Shown here piece by piece: positions 1 to 7,617 of a stretch of 64,000 nucleotides of DNA. Each line of letters begins with the position of its first letter. Position 1 is the stretch's first letter. The stretch is from Bacillota bacterium. GTDB taxonomy: Bacteria > Bacillota > Limnochordia > Darwinibacteriales > JAAYFS01. The notes under the pieces were generated by a model. That model had not been told where the DNA came from, ran no database searches, and saw only the letters and a program-made list of their open reading frames with translations. The DNA lies in the NCBI GenBank assembly GCA_012728115.1, contig JAAYFS010000012.1:1-64000 (forward strand), given 5' to 3'. Position numbers and translations under genes: made by a program.

Positions 1-525
1 ATCAATTTCGGACAATATTTCAATCATCGTTAATCCGATCGGATAACTAACCGCAAGTGAAACCTCACTAAGATGTTCACGCATCCGTTTTAGATTATTA
101 ATAATGTTTAGTTCGATTTTTGCTCCAAGCCCTTTTAGTTTACGAATTTTTTGTTCCTTTGCAGCTTTCATCAATTGATCGCTATTTTCTATCCCAAGTT
201 CCTCATAGAGCCTCCGCACTAATTTCGGGCCCAAACCTGGAACTTTAGCTATTTCCAGTAATCCTTGCGGAATCTCGGCTCGTAAGGTGTTTAAGTATTT
301 AATCTCTCCCGATTCTATCCATTCCTTAGTTTTTTCTTGTAGTGCTTTTCCAAAGCCAGGAATCGCTGCTATCTCCTTTTCAGTGGCTTGAGTTAGATCT
401 TTTGAAAAAGTAGCGATCGTATCGGCTGCTTTCTGATACGCTCTGATTTTAAAAATGTTTTCTCCTTTTATTTCTAAAAGATCTGCTATTTCTTTAAACA
501 GCCATGCTAGTTCGATGTTATGCAT
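1..525 (-). CDS. polX: DNA polymerase/3'-5' exonuclease PolX, N-terminal part (runs off the window)
   Basis: This is the first 175 codons of a family X DNA polymerase; the rest lies beyond base 1. It starts at ATG 525-523 behind a strong AGGAGG site (531-536 on the plus strand). The visible protein is helical and carries two helix-hairpin-helix segments typical of the PolX N-terminus (IPGFGKAL near residue 57 and VPGLGPKL near residue 95). The family does gap-filling repair synthesis, and bacterial members usually carry a C-terminal PHP exonuclease domain that cannot be seen here. It follows zapA and cvpA, the usual order zapA-cvpA-polX-mutS2 in Bacillota. The family call is firm; activity cannot be judged without the C-terminus. 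Confidence 0.85.
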   Translation of the reverse strand, partial: MHNIELAWLFKEIADLLEIKGENIFKIRAYQKAADTIATFSKDLTQATEKEIAAIPGFGKALQEKTKEWIESGEIKYLNTLRAEIPQGLLEIAKVPGLGPKLVRRLYEELGIENSDQLMKAAKEQKIRKLKGLGAKIELNIINNLKRMREHLSEVSLAVSYPIGLTMIEILSEID

Positions 526-549
526 AACTTCCTCCTGGTTTAGTGATAA

Positions 550-569
550 ACCCCGCTGAAAAGCGGGGT
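550..569 (-). terminator. GC-rich hairpin between cvpA and polX
   Basis: A perfect ACCCCGC/GCGGGGT stem of 7 bp with a 6-nt loop fills the gap between cvpA and polX. The T-run after it on the minus strand is weak (TTTATC), so it may reduce read-through or stabilise mRNA ends rather than fully terminate. Confidence 0.5.
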
Positions 570-578
570 CTAAAATCT

Positions 579-1109
579 TTATGCTCCATCTAGTGAGAAC
601 AGCCAACCTGGCTTAGGCCAATCGTTAGGCCAAATACCTTCTAGATTTTCAACCATCCATGGGGTTAACGAGATAACCTGCTGGCTGGCTGCAGACTCTT
701 CTAAAATTGAATCGATAACTGGCAAACCTAGCGAAGAAAGGATTATTACAGCAAGTACAAATACCACCAGAACCTTTGTCACACAAAAGCCTGCTCCAGC
801 AATATTGTCCACAATCGAAAAAGGTGTCCTTTTTATTAAGCGTGACCAAATAAACCCAAATAATGCTGCTAATAAGCTGATTCCTAAGGCTAAGGTGACA
901 AAAGCTATTATCTGCGCCTGCCAATCTGCAAGTGAATAATGTTCTAAGATCAAGAGGGACAATTCGTTATTGAATCGGTAAGCTAGAATAACGGCCAATA
1001 CTGAGCCAATTATTCCAAAAACCTCTTGAATTAATCCTCGTCGAAAGCCGCGATTCATTCCCATGATAATAAAAACCAATAGGACAATATCGATCCAGCG
1101 TCCCGACAC
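579..1109 (-). CDS. cvpA: CvpA family membrane protein
   Basis: This is a 176-residue integral membrane protein of the CvpA/colicin V production family. It starts at GTG 1109-1107 behind GGAGGTGAGGAT. About four hydrophobic helices are visible, near residues 5-20, 28-45, 65-90 and 105-125. A conserved family feature, NRGFRRGLIQEVFG, follows the first helix. Its biochemical role in Bacillota is unknown. The neighbours zapA and polX match the standard Bacillota order, which supports the family call more than any function. Confidence 0.85.
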   Translation of the reverse strand: MSGRWIDIVLLVFIIMGMNRGFRRGLIQEVFGIIGSVLAVILAYRFNNELSLLILEHYSLADWQAQIIAFVTLALGISLLAALFGFIWSRLIKRTPFSIVDNIAGAGFCVTKVLVVFVLAVIILSSLGLPVIDSILEESAASQQVISLTPWMVENLEGIWPNDWPKPGWLFSLDGA

Positions 1110-1123
1110 ATCCTCACCTCCGC

Positions 1124-1384
1124 CTATTGTACTTGCTCAATCAAATTGAGTAGCTCTTTATGCTCTTCTCTTAACTTTTCGAGTTCATCCGCCAAATTCA
1201 AGGCTACGAGAATTGCCGCTCGATGTCGTGGAAGGTTAGGGTTTTTGTCCAATACATCCTTCATTTGTTCGTCTATCATGTGCGCTAACCGTCTAATGTA
1301 GTCGGCAGAAGCCTTTCCTTTGATCGGATGTTCTTCACCACAGATCTGAACCCGGACAGAATTTATCTCATTACTTACGTTCAT
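1124..1384 (-). CDS. zapA: Cell division protein ZapA
   Basis: An 86-residue ZapA homologue, a dimer-forming protein that bundles FtsZ protofilaments at the division septum. The N-terminal half has the beta-rich ZapA head (VRVQICGEEHPIKG) followed by DYIRRLAHMIDEQM. The C-terminal half is a charged coiled-coil helix (LADELEKLREEHKELL) that would mediate dimerisation. Length is typical. The ATG at 1384 has a good ribosome site (AGGAGGGTAGGGTGATCTT). It lies between pheT and cvpA, as in Bacillus. Confidence 0.9.
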   Translation of the reverse strand: MNVSNEINSVRVQICGEEHPIKGKASADYIRRLAHMIDEQMKDVLDKNPNLPRHRAAILVALNLADELEKLREEHKELLNLIEQVQ

Positions 1385-1448
1385 AAGATCACCCTACCCT
1401 CCTAATGATTGTATTTTATGCATTCTCTTTATTTGGATTTATTCCTGC

Positions 1449-3836
1449 TTACCTGATCTCAGCATTAAAGTCTCTCTTAACTCTAATATGCATCATCTCG
1501 ACAACTCTATTCACTTCATCGTCAGTCAATGTTCGATCGGCTTGGAACTGTAAGGAAAAGGCTACACTCTTTTTGCCTTCGGGAATTTGCTTACCCTGAT
1601 AGACATCGAAGACATTAATATTCTTCAAAAGTTCGCCCCCTTCTTCCTTTAATGCCAGCAGAATATTCCCGACTAATTCATCCTGAGCCACTAAGAGAGC
1701 GAGATCGCGCTCAACAACTGGGAATCTAGGTAATTGGTTAAACTTAAACTCCGATTTCGCACGTTCGACTAAAGCATCGATATTTAGCTCGAGTAAGTAG
1801 GAGCGTTTTGGTAGATCGTAAATTCTTTGGATTTCAGGATGAGTTTCACCAAGAACTGCGATAACTTTTCCATTTAAGAGCACTTGAGCTTGGCGTTCAG
1901 GATGGAATACTGGATGGATTCCCTTTTTGAGGACGAAGTCAGCTGCAAACAGGGATAGAACCAGTTCAAGAAGTCCCTTGATATCGTAAAAGTCATAATC
2001 TTCTTGTATAATATTCCACATCAACTCTTGTCTTGCACCCATCAAAGCAATACCTAAGTGTCGTTCTTCTTTTGGTAATGATTTTAGCGGAAGTGAATCA
2101 GGTAAAAAGACCGCACCAAGTTCGAAAATACTTATCCTATTCTGTTGTCTACTAGCATTGCGAGCTAGGCAATCTAATAAACCAGGAAGAAGGGTAGTAC
2201 GCATTACTGTAAGATCCTCAGATAATGGATTAGCTAATTCAATTTGTTCCACACCCTTAATTCCTAACTTGGCCACTCGGTCACGATGAATAAAGGAATA
2301 AGTGATTGCTTCGAGTAATCCAGCGCCAACTAAGCGACTACGAATTTCATCACAAATATCTAATTCCAGTGTTTGACCACCAGCGGTTGTTCCACCTGGT
2401 AGCGTGGTTGGAATTCTTTCATAACCCCAATGACGAGCGATTTCTTCAATCACATCATGTTCAAGTTCCAAATCACCTCGAAATGATGGCACTTTAACAA
2501 CCCATGGTTTGCTTTGAACATCCACCTCGATTTCCAGGCGTTCGAGGATATCTTGCATTTCCTTTTCCTCGATCTTGGTACCAAGTAATTCATTCACCTT
2601 TTCTGGACGGAAGTAAATCTTTTGATCTTGTTTTTCGTTTTCCGCCCTGACATCGATTATGCCTTTTGCCACCTTACCATTTGCGTAACGTACGAATAAT
2701 TCACTCGCACGATTTAATGCAAAAATAGTTCCTTCTATGTCCAATCCTTTTTCAAAACGAGCGGCTGCCTCAGAAAAAATGCCCAGTGATCGTGATGTTC
2801 TGCGAATACTAACTCGCGAGAATGTGGCAGATTCAAGTAGAATGGTTTTTGTTTTATGAGAAACCTCACTGCGTTTACCACCAAACACTCCTGCAATACA
2901 CACGGGGCCTTGAGGGTCACAGATCATGAGCATTTCTGGATCCAATTCTCGTTCAACCCCATCAAGGGTAACCAACTTTTCACCTTGATTCGCAGTACGG
3001 ACAATTATTTTATGATCCACTAGATCATCATAATCAAAAGCATGCAATGGTTGACCTGTTTCTAGCATCACAAAGTTGGTGATATCAACAACATTATTGA
3101 TCGGACGCATTCCTGCTGCTATCAACCTCTTTTGGAGCCACAATGGCGAGGGTTTGATCTCCACGTTTTTAATTACTCGAGCTGAATAACGCGGACATTT
3201 ATCTTGGGCAATAACCTCTATTTGAGCGAAAGCATTAACATCTTCATTACCCTCTTTTAATTCAATGCATGGGTACTTTAGCTTCTGTCCTGTTAAAGCA
3301 GCAACTTCCCTCGCTATACCTAGCACACTCATACAATCTGGTCGATTAGCATAAATCGAAATATCTAGAATAATATCATTTAAACTTAGCGCATCATTTA
3401 TTGTTTGCCCTACAGGAGTGTCCTCAGGCAACTCCATTATTTTAGAATTATCATCACCGATCTCTAACTCAGCCTCCGAGCAGAGCATCCCCTCCGATAG
3501 AATTCCGCGAAGGTCAGCTTTTTCTATTTCCACACCATTTGGTAGAACGGCGCCCTCTAAAGCTACTGGTACTTTAAGTCCCTGATAAATATTTTTTGCT
3601 CCAGTAACTACCACAATCGATCGCTCACCTAAGGATACTTCACACACGCTTAGTTCATCCGCATTTGGATGCTTTTCTATCTTGGATATCTGACCTACAT
3701 AAACGTTTTCTAATGGCAATCCGAGTGGTTCAACGCTTTCGACTTCTAACCCAACCATCGTGAGTTTATCTGCCAACTCATTAGGATCCATCGATATATC
3801 AACATAATCTTTTAGCCAATTTAAAGATACTTTCAA
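1449..3836 (-). CDS. pheT: Phenylalanyl-tRNA synthetase beta subunit
   Basis: The beta subunit (795 residues, normal length) of the alpha2-beta2 phenylalanyl-tRNA synthetase. Domains can be followed in order: an N-terminal tRNA-binding OB fold (about 40-150, with VGQISKIEKHPNADELSVC), the B3/4 editing domain (about 210-380, with RPINNVVDITNFVM and HAFDYDD), the B5 domain (about 405-475), a catalytic-like core, and a C-terminal FDX-ACB anticodon-binding domain (about 700-795, with FPVVERDLALLV). The gene is 21 bp downstream of pheS and should be controlled by the same Phe T-box. No lesions seen. Confidence 0.97.
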   Translation of the reverse strand: MKVSLNWLKDYVDISMDPNELADKLTMVGLEVESVEPLGLPLENVYVGQISKIEKHPNADELSVCEVSLGERSIVVVTGAKNIYQGLKVPVALEGAVLPNGVEIEKADLRGILSEGMLCSEAELEIGDDNSKIMELPEDTPVGQTINDALSLNDIILDISIYANRPDCMSVLGIAREVAALTGQKLKYPCIELKEGNEDVNAFAQIEVIAQDKCPRYSARVIKNVEIKPSPLWLQKRLIAAGMRPINNVVDITNFVMLETGQPLHAFDYDDLVDHKIIVRTANQGEKLVTLDGVERELDPEMLMICDPQGPVCIAGVFGGKRSEVSHKTKTILLESATFSRVSIRRTSRSLGIFSEAAARFEKGLDIEGTIFALNRASELFVRYANGKVAKGIIDVRAENEKQDQKIYFRPEKVNELLGTKIEEKEMQDILERLEIEVDVQSKPWVVKVPSFRGDLELEHDVIEEIARHWGYERIPTTLPGGTTAGGQTLELDICDEIRSRLVGAGLLEAITYSFIHRDRVAKLGIKGVEQIELANPLSEDLTVMRTTLLPGLLDCLARNASRQQNRISIFELGAVFLPDSLPLKSLPKEERHLGIALMGARQELMWNIIQEDYDFYDIKGLLELVLSLFAADFVLKKGIHPVFHPERQAQVLLNGKVIAVLGETHPEIQRIYDLPKRSYLLELNIDALVERAKSEFKFNQLPRFPVVERDLALLVAQDELVGNILLALKEEGGELLKNINVFDVYQGKQIPEGKKSVAFSLQFQADRTLTDDEVNRVVEMMHIRVKRDFNAEIR

Positions 3837-3857
3837 ATTAATCCCCCTATTCCTTCA

Positions 3858-4880
3858 TTATCGCTTAAACTGCTGCAAGAAACGAACATCATTATCAAAG
3901 AAAAGTCGAATATCATTTATTCCATAGCGAAGCATCGCAATTCTTTCAACACCCATTCCAAAAGCAAAACCACTATACTCTTCTGGGTCATATCCAACCA
4001 TTTCTAAAACTCGTGGATCAACCATCCCTGAACCAAGGATCTCAAGCCAACCAGTGTCCGAGCAAACCCGACAACCTGTTCCTTGACACATAATACAAGA
4101 AACATCCACTTCGGCACTAGGTTCGGTAAATGGGAAATAACTTGCCCTAAATCTAGTTTTAGTATTCTTGCCAAAAATCCGTTGGGCAAACAATTGTATC
4201 GTTCCTTTTAAATCAGCAAAAGTTATATTCTTATCGATAAGTAATCCTTCTATCTGATGAAACATCGGCGAGTGAGTAACATCAGAATCTGAACGATAAA
4301 CCTTACCTGGTGCAATTATGCGAACAGGAGGTTTTTGTTTTTCCATAGTTCTAATTTGAACTGGAGAGGTTTGACTGCGTAAGAGGATATTATCAGTAAT
4401 ATAGAAAGTATCTTGCATATCTCTCGCAGGATGATCTTTTGGAATATTCAATGCTTCGAAATTGTAGTAATCTGTTTCGATCTCAGGTCCTTCCACTACT
4501 TGGTAGCCCATCCCGATAAAAATCCTTTTGATCTCTTGAATGGTAAGGCTAAGCGGATGGAAAGCACCAAGAGCTGGTTGCCGTCCAGGAAGAGAAATAT
4601 CGATCTTTTCCTTTTGTAATCTTGCTTCTTGTTCTTTTCTTAATAACTCGTTCTCGCGATCTGTCCATAAACTTTCCAACTCATCCCTAAGTTCATTAAC
4701 TACCCGCCCAACTTTTGGTCGTTCTTCGGCTGGTATGTTGCCCATCCCACGTAAAAGAGCAGTTAATTTACCCTTTTTACCTAAGTAAAGGACTTTTCTT
4801 TCGTTAAGTTGAACAAGATCGACGGCACTAGTTAATGCAGCGAGTGCTTCTTGCCTCAGTTCTTTAATTTGTTCCTTCAT
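3858..4880 (-). CDS. pheS: Phenylalanyl-tRNA synthetase alpha subunit
   Basis: The catalytic alpha subunit of PheRS (340 residues). An N-terminal coiled coil (about 1-85) precedes the class II core. Motif 2 is visible in [19 protein letters not shown] and motif 3 in [17 protein letters not shown] near the C-terminus. The Cys-rich stretch [12 protein letters not shown] is shared with other Bacillota PheS proteins. It is the first structural gene after a Phe T-box leader, so expression should rise when uncharged tRNA-Phe accumulates. ATG at 4880. Confidence 0.97.
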   Translation of the reverse strand: MKEQIKELRQEALAALTSAVDLVQLNERKVLYLGKKGKLTALLRGMGNIPAEERPKVGRVVNELRDELESLWTDRENELLRKEQEARLQKEKIDISLPGRQPALGAFHPLSLTIQEIKRIFIGMGYQVVEGPEIETDYYNFEALNIPKDHPARDMQDTFYITDNILLRSQTSPVQIRTMEKQKPPVRIIAPGKVYRSDSDVTHSPMFHQIEGLLIDKNITFADLKGTIQLFAQRIFGKNTKTRFRASYFPFTEPSAEVDVSCIMCQGTGCRVCSDTGWLEILGSGMVDPRVLEMVGYDPEEYSGFAFGMGVERIAMLRYGINDIRLFFDNDVRFLQQFKR

Positions 4881-4913
4881 TACATTCCCTCCGTATGAAA
4901 TCTGAAATATAGA

Positions 4914-5165
4914 AATAAAAAAACTTCTTGCATCCCAAAATTAGGGACGTAAGAAGTTTACGCGGTACCACCCTAGTTGGCTTTCCAGAGAACGAAAAAC
5001 CCACTCTTTCCGATAACGGCGGATCCGGCAAGGCCTACTACTATTTCAGCCCGCAGTTCAGGAGTGAATTTCAATCAACTTTCTCCAAGAAGGCTCTCAG
5101 TTAATAACCTCCTCTCCCTGTGGATTCCGTTGACTTACTTGTCTCCATCATCACTTTTGTCGTTA
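4914..5165 (-). promoter_or_regulatory. T-box leader of pheST, specifier TTC (Phe)
   Basis: On the minus strand the T-box core AGGGTGGTACCGCG (4961-4974) is followed by a terminator stem (AAACTTCTT...AAGAAGTTT, 4921-4959) and a run of Ts. Upstream in stem I the candidate specifier codon TTC lies at 5066-5068. It occupies the same sequence context (GAAA-specifier-A) as the specifiers of the thrS and ileS leaders in this window. TTC decodes Phe, matching pheST. Uncharged tRNA-Phe would stabilise the antiterminator. Confidence 0.93.
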
Positions 5166-5188
5166 TTCTGCCACTTTGGTCGATTGCT

Positions 5189-5299
5189 TTACTGAATCGT
5201 TTGCTTGCGTAAAGAAGATAATTGCTTGTAAAGTAAATAAGCTGTAATGGAACCGGTGGTTATAAAAATCCGCCATACGACCTCGGGAGTTAAATTCAT
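5189..5299 (-). CDS. YqzL-like small protein upstream of the pheS T-box
   Basis: This is a 36-residue open frame, ATG 5299-5297 to TAA 5191-5189, with a ribosome site GGAAAGGTGG 9 nt upstream. The peptide contains VVWRIFITTGSITAYLLYKQL, which resembles the YqzL-like family pattern (W..F..TG.I..YLLFK). It is the only gene between the promoter at 5332-5360 and the Phe T-box. It would therefore be translated from the same transcript but before the tRNA-sensing terminator, so its expression would not depend on charging. Function unknown. A chance leader ORF is the alternative, but the family resemblance and ribosome site argue against it. Confidence 0.65.
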   Translation of the reverse strand: MNLTPEVVWRIFITTGSITAYLLYKQLSSLRKQTIQ

Positions 5300-5331
5300 C
5301 GGATAGCCACCTTTCCTCTTTTATTACGCTT

Positions 5332-5360
5332 ATTATACCATAAGCAATAAATTGCTACAA
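5332..5360 (-). promoter_or_regulatory. SigA-type promoter for yqzL-like/pheST
   Basis: Minus-strand TTGTAG (5355-5360), 17-nt spacer, TATAAT (5332-5337). It lies just downstream of the rRNA methyltransferase stop codon and upstream of the small yqzL-like gene and T-box. Confidence 0.7.
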
Positions 5361-6161
5361 CTATTTCAAAGTTCTTTGCCTTAATACTTCATAGATCAAA
5401 ATTCCAGCAGCTACCGAAGCGTTGAGAGACTCAACACCCCTACTCATTGGAATTTTCACCTTTTCTGTCGCCTCATTAATAAATTTTTCGCTTGGACCAA
5501 GTCCTTCATTTCCAATAATTAACGCTAACGGCTTTTTAAAATCAAAACGTGAATACACTATCGAATCAGTTGTATCAGCAACAACGATCCTTAGGCTCTT
5601 CGCTGTCAAAAAATCCAAACATTCTTCTTCGGTGAAATGAAAGTATGGCAAGCGGAAGACGGCACCCATCGTCGCTCGTATCGTTTTCGGATTAAATAAA
5701 TCAGTACAACCCTTTACTAATAGCACGCAATTTGCATTCGCTGCAGCGGCAGTTCGAAACAACGCGCCAAGATTTCCTGGATCCTGAATTCGGTCAGCGA
5801 CGATAACAAACGAGCAATCTCCGATCATATCCAAAGACCACTTGGGCTTATGAGCTAGAGCAATTATCCCTTGGCTAGCGGTTGTATCACTAATCTCTTC
5901 AAATATATCCTTAGAACACTGATTGATACTTATATTACGACTCAAGAGAGTATCAATGATTTCTTTACCCTTCCCGTCGGATTGAAATTTCTCATTGATG
6001 AAGACTTCGGCAATTATTGCCTCTGAATCTATGGCATCCTCGATCAATCTGATTCCTTCTAGCATAAAGATGTCTTCTTGATCGCGAAAACGACGCTTAC
6101 TTAGCCTTTTTATGTACTTGATCCGCTCATTGTTCTTGCTCACAATCGTTCGAATTCTCAC
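5361..6161 (-). CDS. TrmH/SpoU family RNA 2'-O-methyltransferase (RlmB/TsnR-like)
   Basis: A 266-residue SPOUT methyltransferase. The N-terminal quarter is a SpoU substrate-binding domain (KNNERIKYIKRLSKRR). The catalytic trefoil-knot domain shows SPOUT motif 1 (DRIQDPGNLGALFRTA), motif 2 (LALIIGNEGLGPSE) and motif 3 (KVKIPMSRGVESLNASVAAG). The family uses S-adenosylmethionine to methylate a ribose 2'-OH in rRNA or tRNA; the target cannot be read from sequence. GTG start at 6161 behind GGAGCATCTAG. It lies upstream of the pheST unit, as often in Bacillota (ysgA-pheS order). Confidence 0.88.
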   Translation of the reverse strand: MRIRTIVSKNNERIKYIKRLSKRRFRDQEDIFMLEGIRLIEDAIDSEAIIAEVFINEKFQSDGKGKEIIDTLLSRNISINQCSKDIFEEISDTTASQGIIALAHKPKWSLDMIGDCSFVIVADRIQDPGNLGALFRTAAAANANCVLLVKGCTDLFNPKTIRATMGAVFRLPYFHFTEEECLDFLTAKSLRIVVADTTDSIVYSRFDFKKPLALIIGNEGLGPSEKFINEATEKVKIPMSRGVESLNASVAAGILIYEVLRQRTLK

Positions 6162-6193
6162 CTAGATGCTCCTTAAATCTAGTTTTAAAGATG

Positions 6194-6222
6194 AAAAAAT
6201 CCCAGGTGTAAAATACACCTGG
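6194..6222 (-). terminator. Terminator of infC-rpmI-rplT
   Basis: CCAGGTGTA/TACACCTGG stem (6202-6222) followed on the minus strand by six Ts, placed just after rplT. Confidence 0.85.
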
Positions 6223-6235
6223 TTTATAAAGAGAG

Positions 6236-6598
6236 TTATTGATTTTGAAGGCTTTGCTTTGCTAAGGCAGCAAGCTCACTAAAAGCTTGAGCATCGTTAA
6301 CTGCCAAATCAGCTAGCATTTTACGATTTATCTCAACGCCGCTCTTTTTCAAGCCAGCGATAAATCTGCTATAAGACAAGCCATTAGTTCTTGATGCAGC
6401 GTTAATTCTGGAAATCCAGAGCTTTCTAAAGTCGCGCTTTTTATTTCTTCTATCTCTATAAGCATAAGCAAGTGATTTTAGAACTTGCTGATTTGCTGGA
6501 CGGAATAGTTTACTTTTGGCACCAAAATAACCCTTGGCTAATTTAAGAACTTTTTTATGACGGCGACGTGTTACTACTCCACCTTTTACTCTTGGCAT
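6236..6598 (-). CDS. rplT: Ribosomal protein L20
   Basis: A 120-residue L20, basic throughout, with the family N-terminus [25 protein letters not shown] and the later [15 protein letters not shown]. It binds 23S rRNA early in 50S assembly. In Bacillota L20 also represses its own operon by binding the infC leader. It is last in infC-rpmI-rplT and followed by an intrinsic terminator. Confidence 0.97.
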   Translation of the reverse strand: MPRVKGGVVTRRRHKKVLKLAKGYFGAKSKLFRPANQQVLKSLAYAYRDRRNKKRDFRKLWISRINAASRTNGLSYSRFIAGLKKSGVEINRKMLADLAVNDAQAFSELAALAKQSLQNQ

Positions 6599-6633
6599 TG
6601 ATATTTCCTCCCTATATCTTAAATCAAGTAATT

Positions 6634-6831
6634 TTAGCTATATGGTAACATTCTTTTGACGCGTTTGAAGTCGCTTTCGCTAGCCACAGTGGAGTGACGA
6701 AGCTGTCTTTTTCTTTTGGCAGACTTCTTCTCAAGAATATGACTCTTAAACGAACGATTCTTGATCACTTTTCCAGTAGCAGTAATTTTGAATCGCTTTG
6801 CAGCGCCTCTATGAGTTTTCATTTTTGGCAT
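6634..6831 (-). CDS. rpmI: Ribosomal protein L35
   Basis: A 65-residue L35 with the characteristic start [20 protein letters not shown] and basic C-terminus. Structural protein of the 50S subunit. It lies between infC and rplT in the standard operon. Confidence 0.97.
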   Translation of the reverse strand: MPKMKTHRGAAKRFKITATGKVIKNRSFKSHILEKKSAKRKRQLRHSTVASESDFKRVKRMLPYS

Positions 6832-6870
6832 GAGTATTTCTCCTTGTCTTTAAGAATATTTCGAATTACA

Positions 6871-7398
6871 CTAATTTGATTTTGAATTTTCGGCCTTAGG
6901 CAAAAGTATCATAATCATATTACGACCCTCTAATTTAGGTGGTCGCTCCATTGAACCAAAATCTTGAACAGCACCAGCTAGATCTAACAGTTTATTTTTG
7001 GCTAATTCCGAATGTACGATCGCTCTACCGCGAAATCTAACAGATACTTTTACCTTATCTCCCGACTTCAAAAACTTTTCGGCAGCCCGTAATTTTACAT
7101 TAAAATCATGTTCATCAATATTCGGGCTCATACGTATTTCTTTAATATTAATCACTTTTTGCTTTTTCTTAGCTTCTTTGTCCCTCTTACTCTGTTCATA
7201 CTTATGCTTTCCATAGTCCATGATTCGGCAAACGGATGGCTTAGCATTAGGAGCTACCTCAACTAAATCAAGTTCTTTCTCATATGCTAAACGCAAAGCA
7301 TCTTGCACACTCATTAGCCCCAACTGTTCGCCACTCTCATCAATAACGCGAACTTCCCGCGCCCTGATACCCTCATTTACCCTTAGTTCCTTGCTGAT
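6871..7398 (-). CDS. infC: Translation initiation factor IF-3, with a rare ATC start codon
   Basis: IF-3 prevents premature 30S-50S joining and proofreads start codon choice. The core is obvious (KELDLVEVAPNAKP, PNIDEHDFNVKL), but ATG/GTG/TTG starts in this frame would cut off the N-terminus. The conserved IF-3 start (SKELRVNEGIRAREVRVID) reads back to ATC at 7398-7396, with a TGA two codons before it (7407-7405). The ribosome site GAGGGGTGAT ends 5 nt before the ATC. Starting there gives 175 residues, normal for IF-3. A near-cognate start on infC is a known device by which IF-3 represses its own translation. First gene of infC-rpmI-rplT. Confidence 0.9.
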   Translation of the reverse strand: MSKELRVNEGIRAREVRVIDESGEQLGLMSVQDALRLAYEKELDLVEVAPNAKPSVCRIMDYGKHKYEQSKRDKEAKKKQKVINIKEIRMSPNIDEHDFNVKLRAAEKFLKSGDKVKVSVRFRGRAIVHSELAKNKLLDLAGAVQDFGSMERPPKLEGRNMIMILLPKAENSKSN

Positions 7399-7416
7399 AA
7401 CATATCACCCCTCTTG

Positions 7417-7588
7417 AAAAATAAAAACGGGTAGCAAAGCCACCCGTTTAAAAACCGCATCCATACACAGTAGTTACAAAATAACGCAACTATTGTTAAT
7501 AAATGTAAGAAAGAAAGTTTCTTCCTGATCGTGACCCTGTGAACGCTAGTTACAGGGTGAGAAGTGGTGGCTTCTACTTACAACCAAG
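7417..7588 (-). ncRNA. L20-type leader of infC-rpmI-rplT with terminator
   Basis: The 170-nt leader between promoter and infC contains a CACCCTGT/ACAGGGT hairpin (about 7533-7560) preceded by GAAGCCACCACTTCT, as in Bacillota L20 leaders. It ends in a terminator AAACGGGTGGC/GCTACCCGTTT (7425-7449) with a T-rich tail directly before the infC ribosome site. The expected mechanism is L20 binding that favours termination. The Rfam assignment is from memory of the motif, not a search. Confidence 0.75.
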
Positions 7589-7617
7589 AGTATATCAAAC
7601 CTTTTGTCGTCAGTCAA
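7589..7617 (-). promoter_or_regulatory. SigA promoter of the infC operon
   Basis: TTGACT (7612-7617), 17-nt spacer, TATACT (7589-7594) on the minus strand. The -35 box overlaps the thrS stop codon region. Confidence 0.85.

Noticed and set aside
5089-5091. TTC in CCTTCTT as the pheS specifier
   Set aside because: Comparison with the ileS and thrS leaders places the specifier at 5066-5068 in the context GAAA-TTC-A instead.
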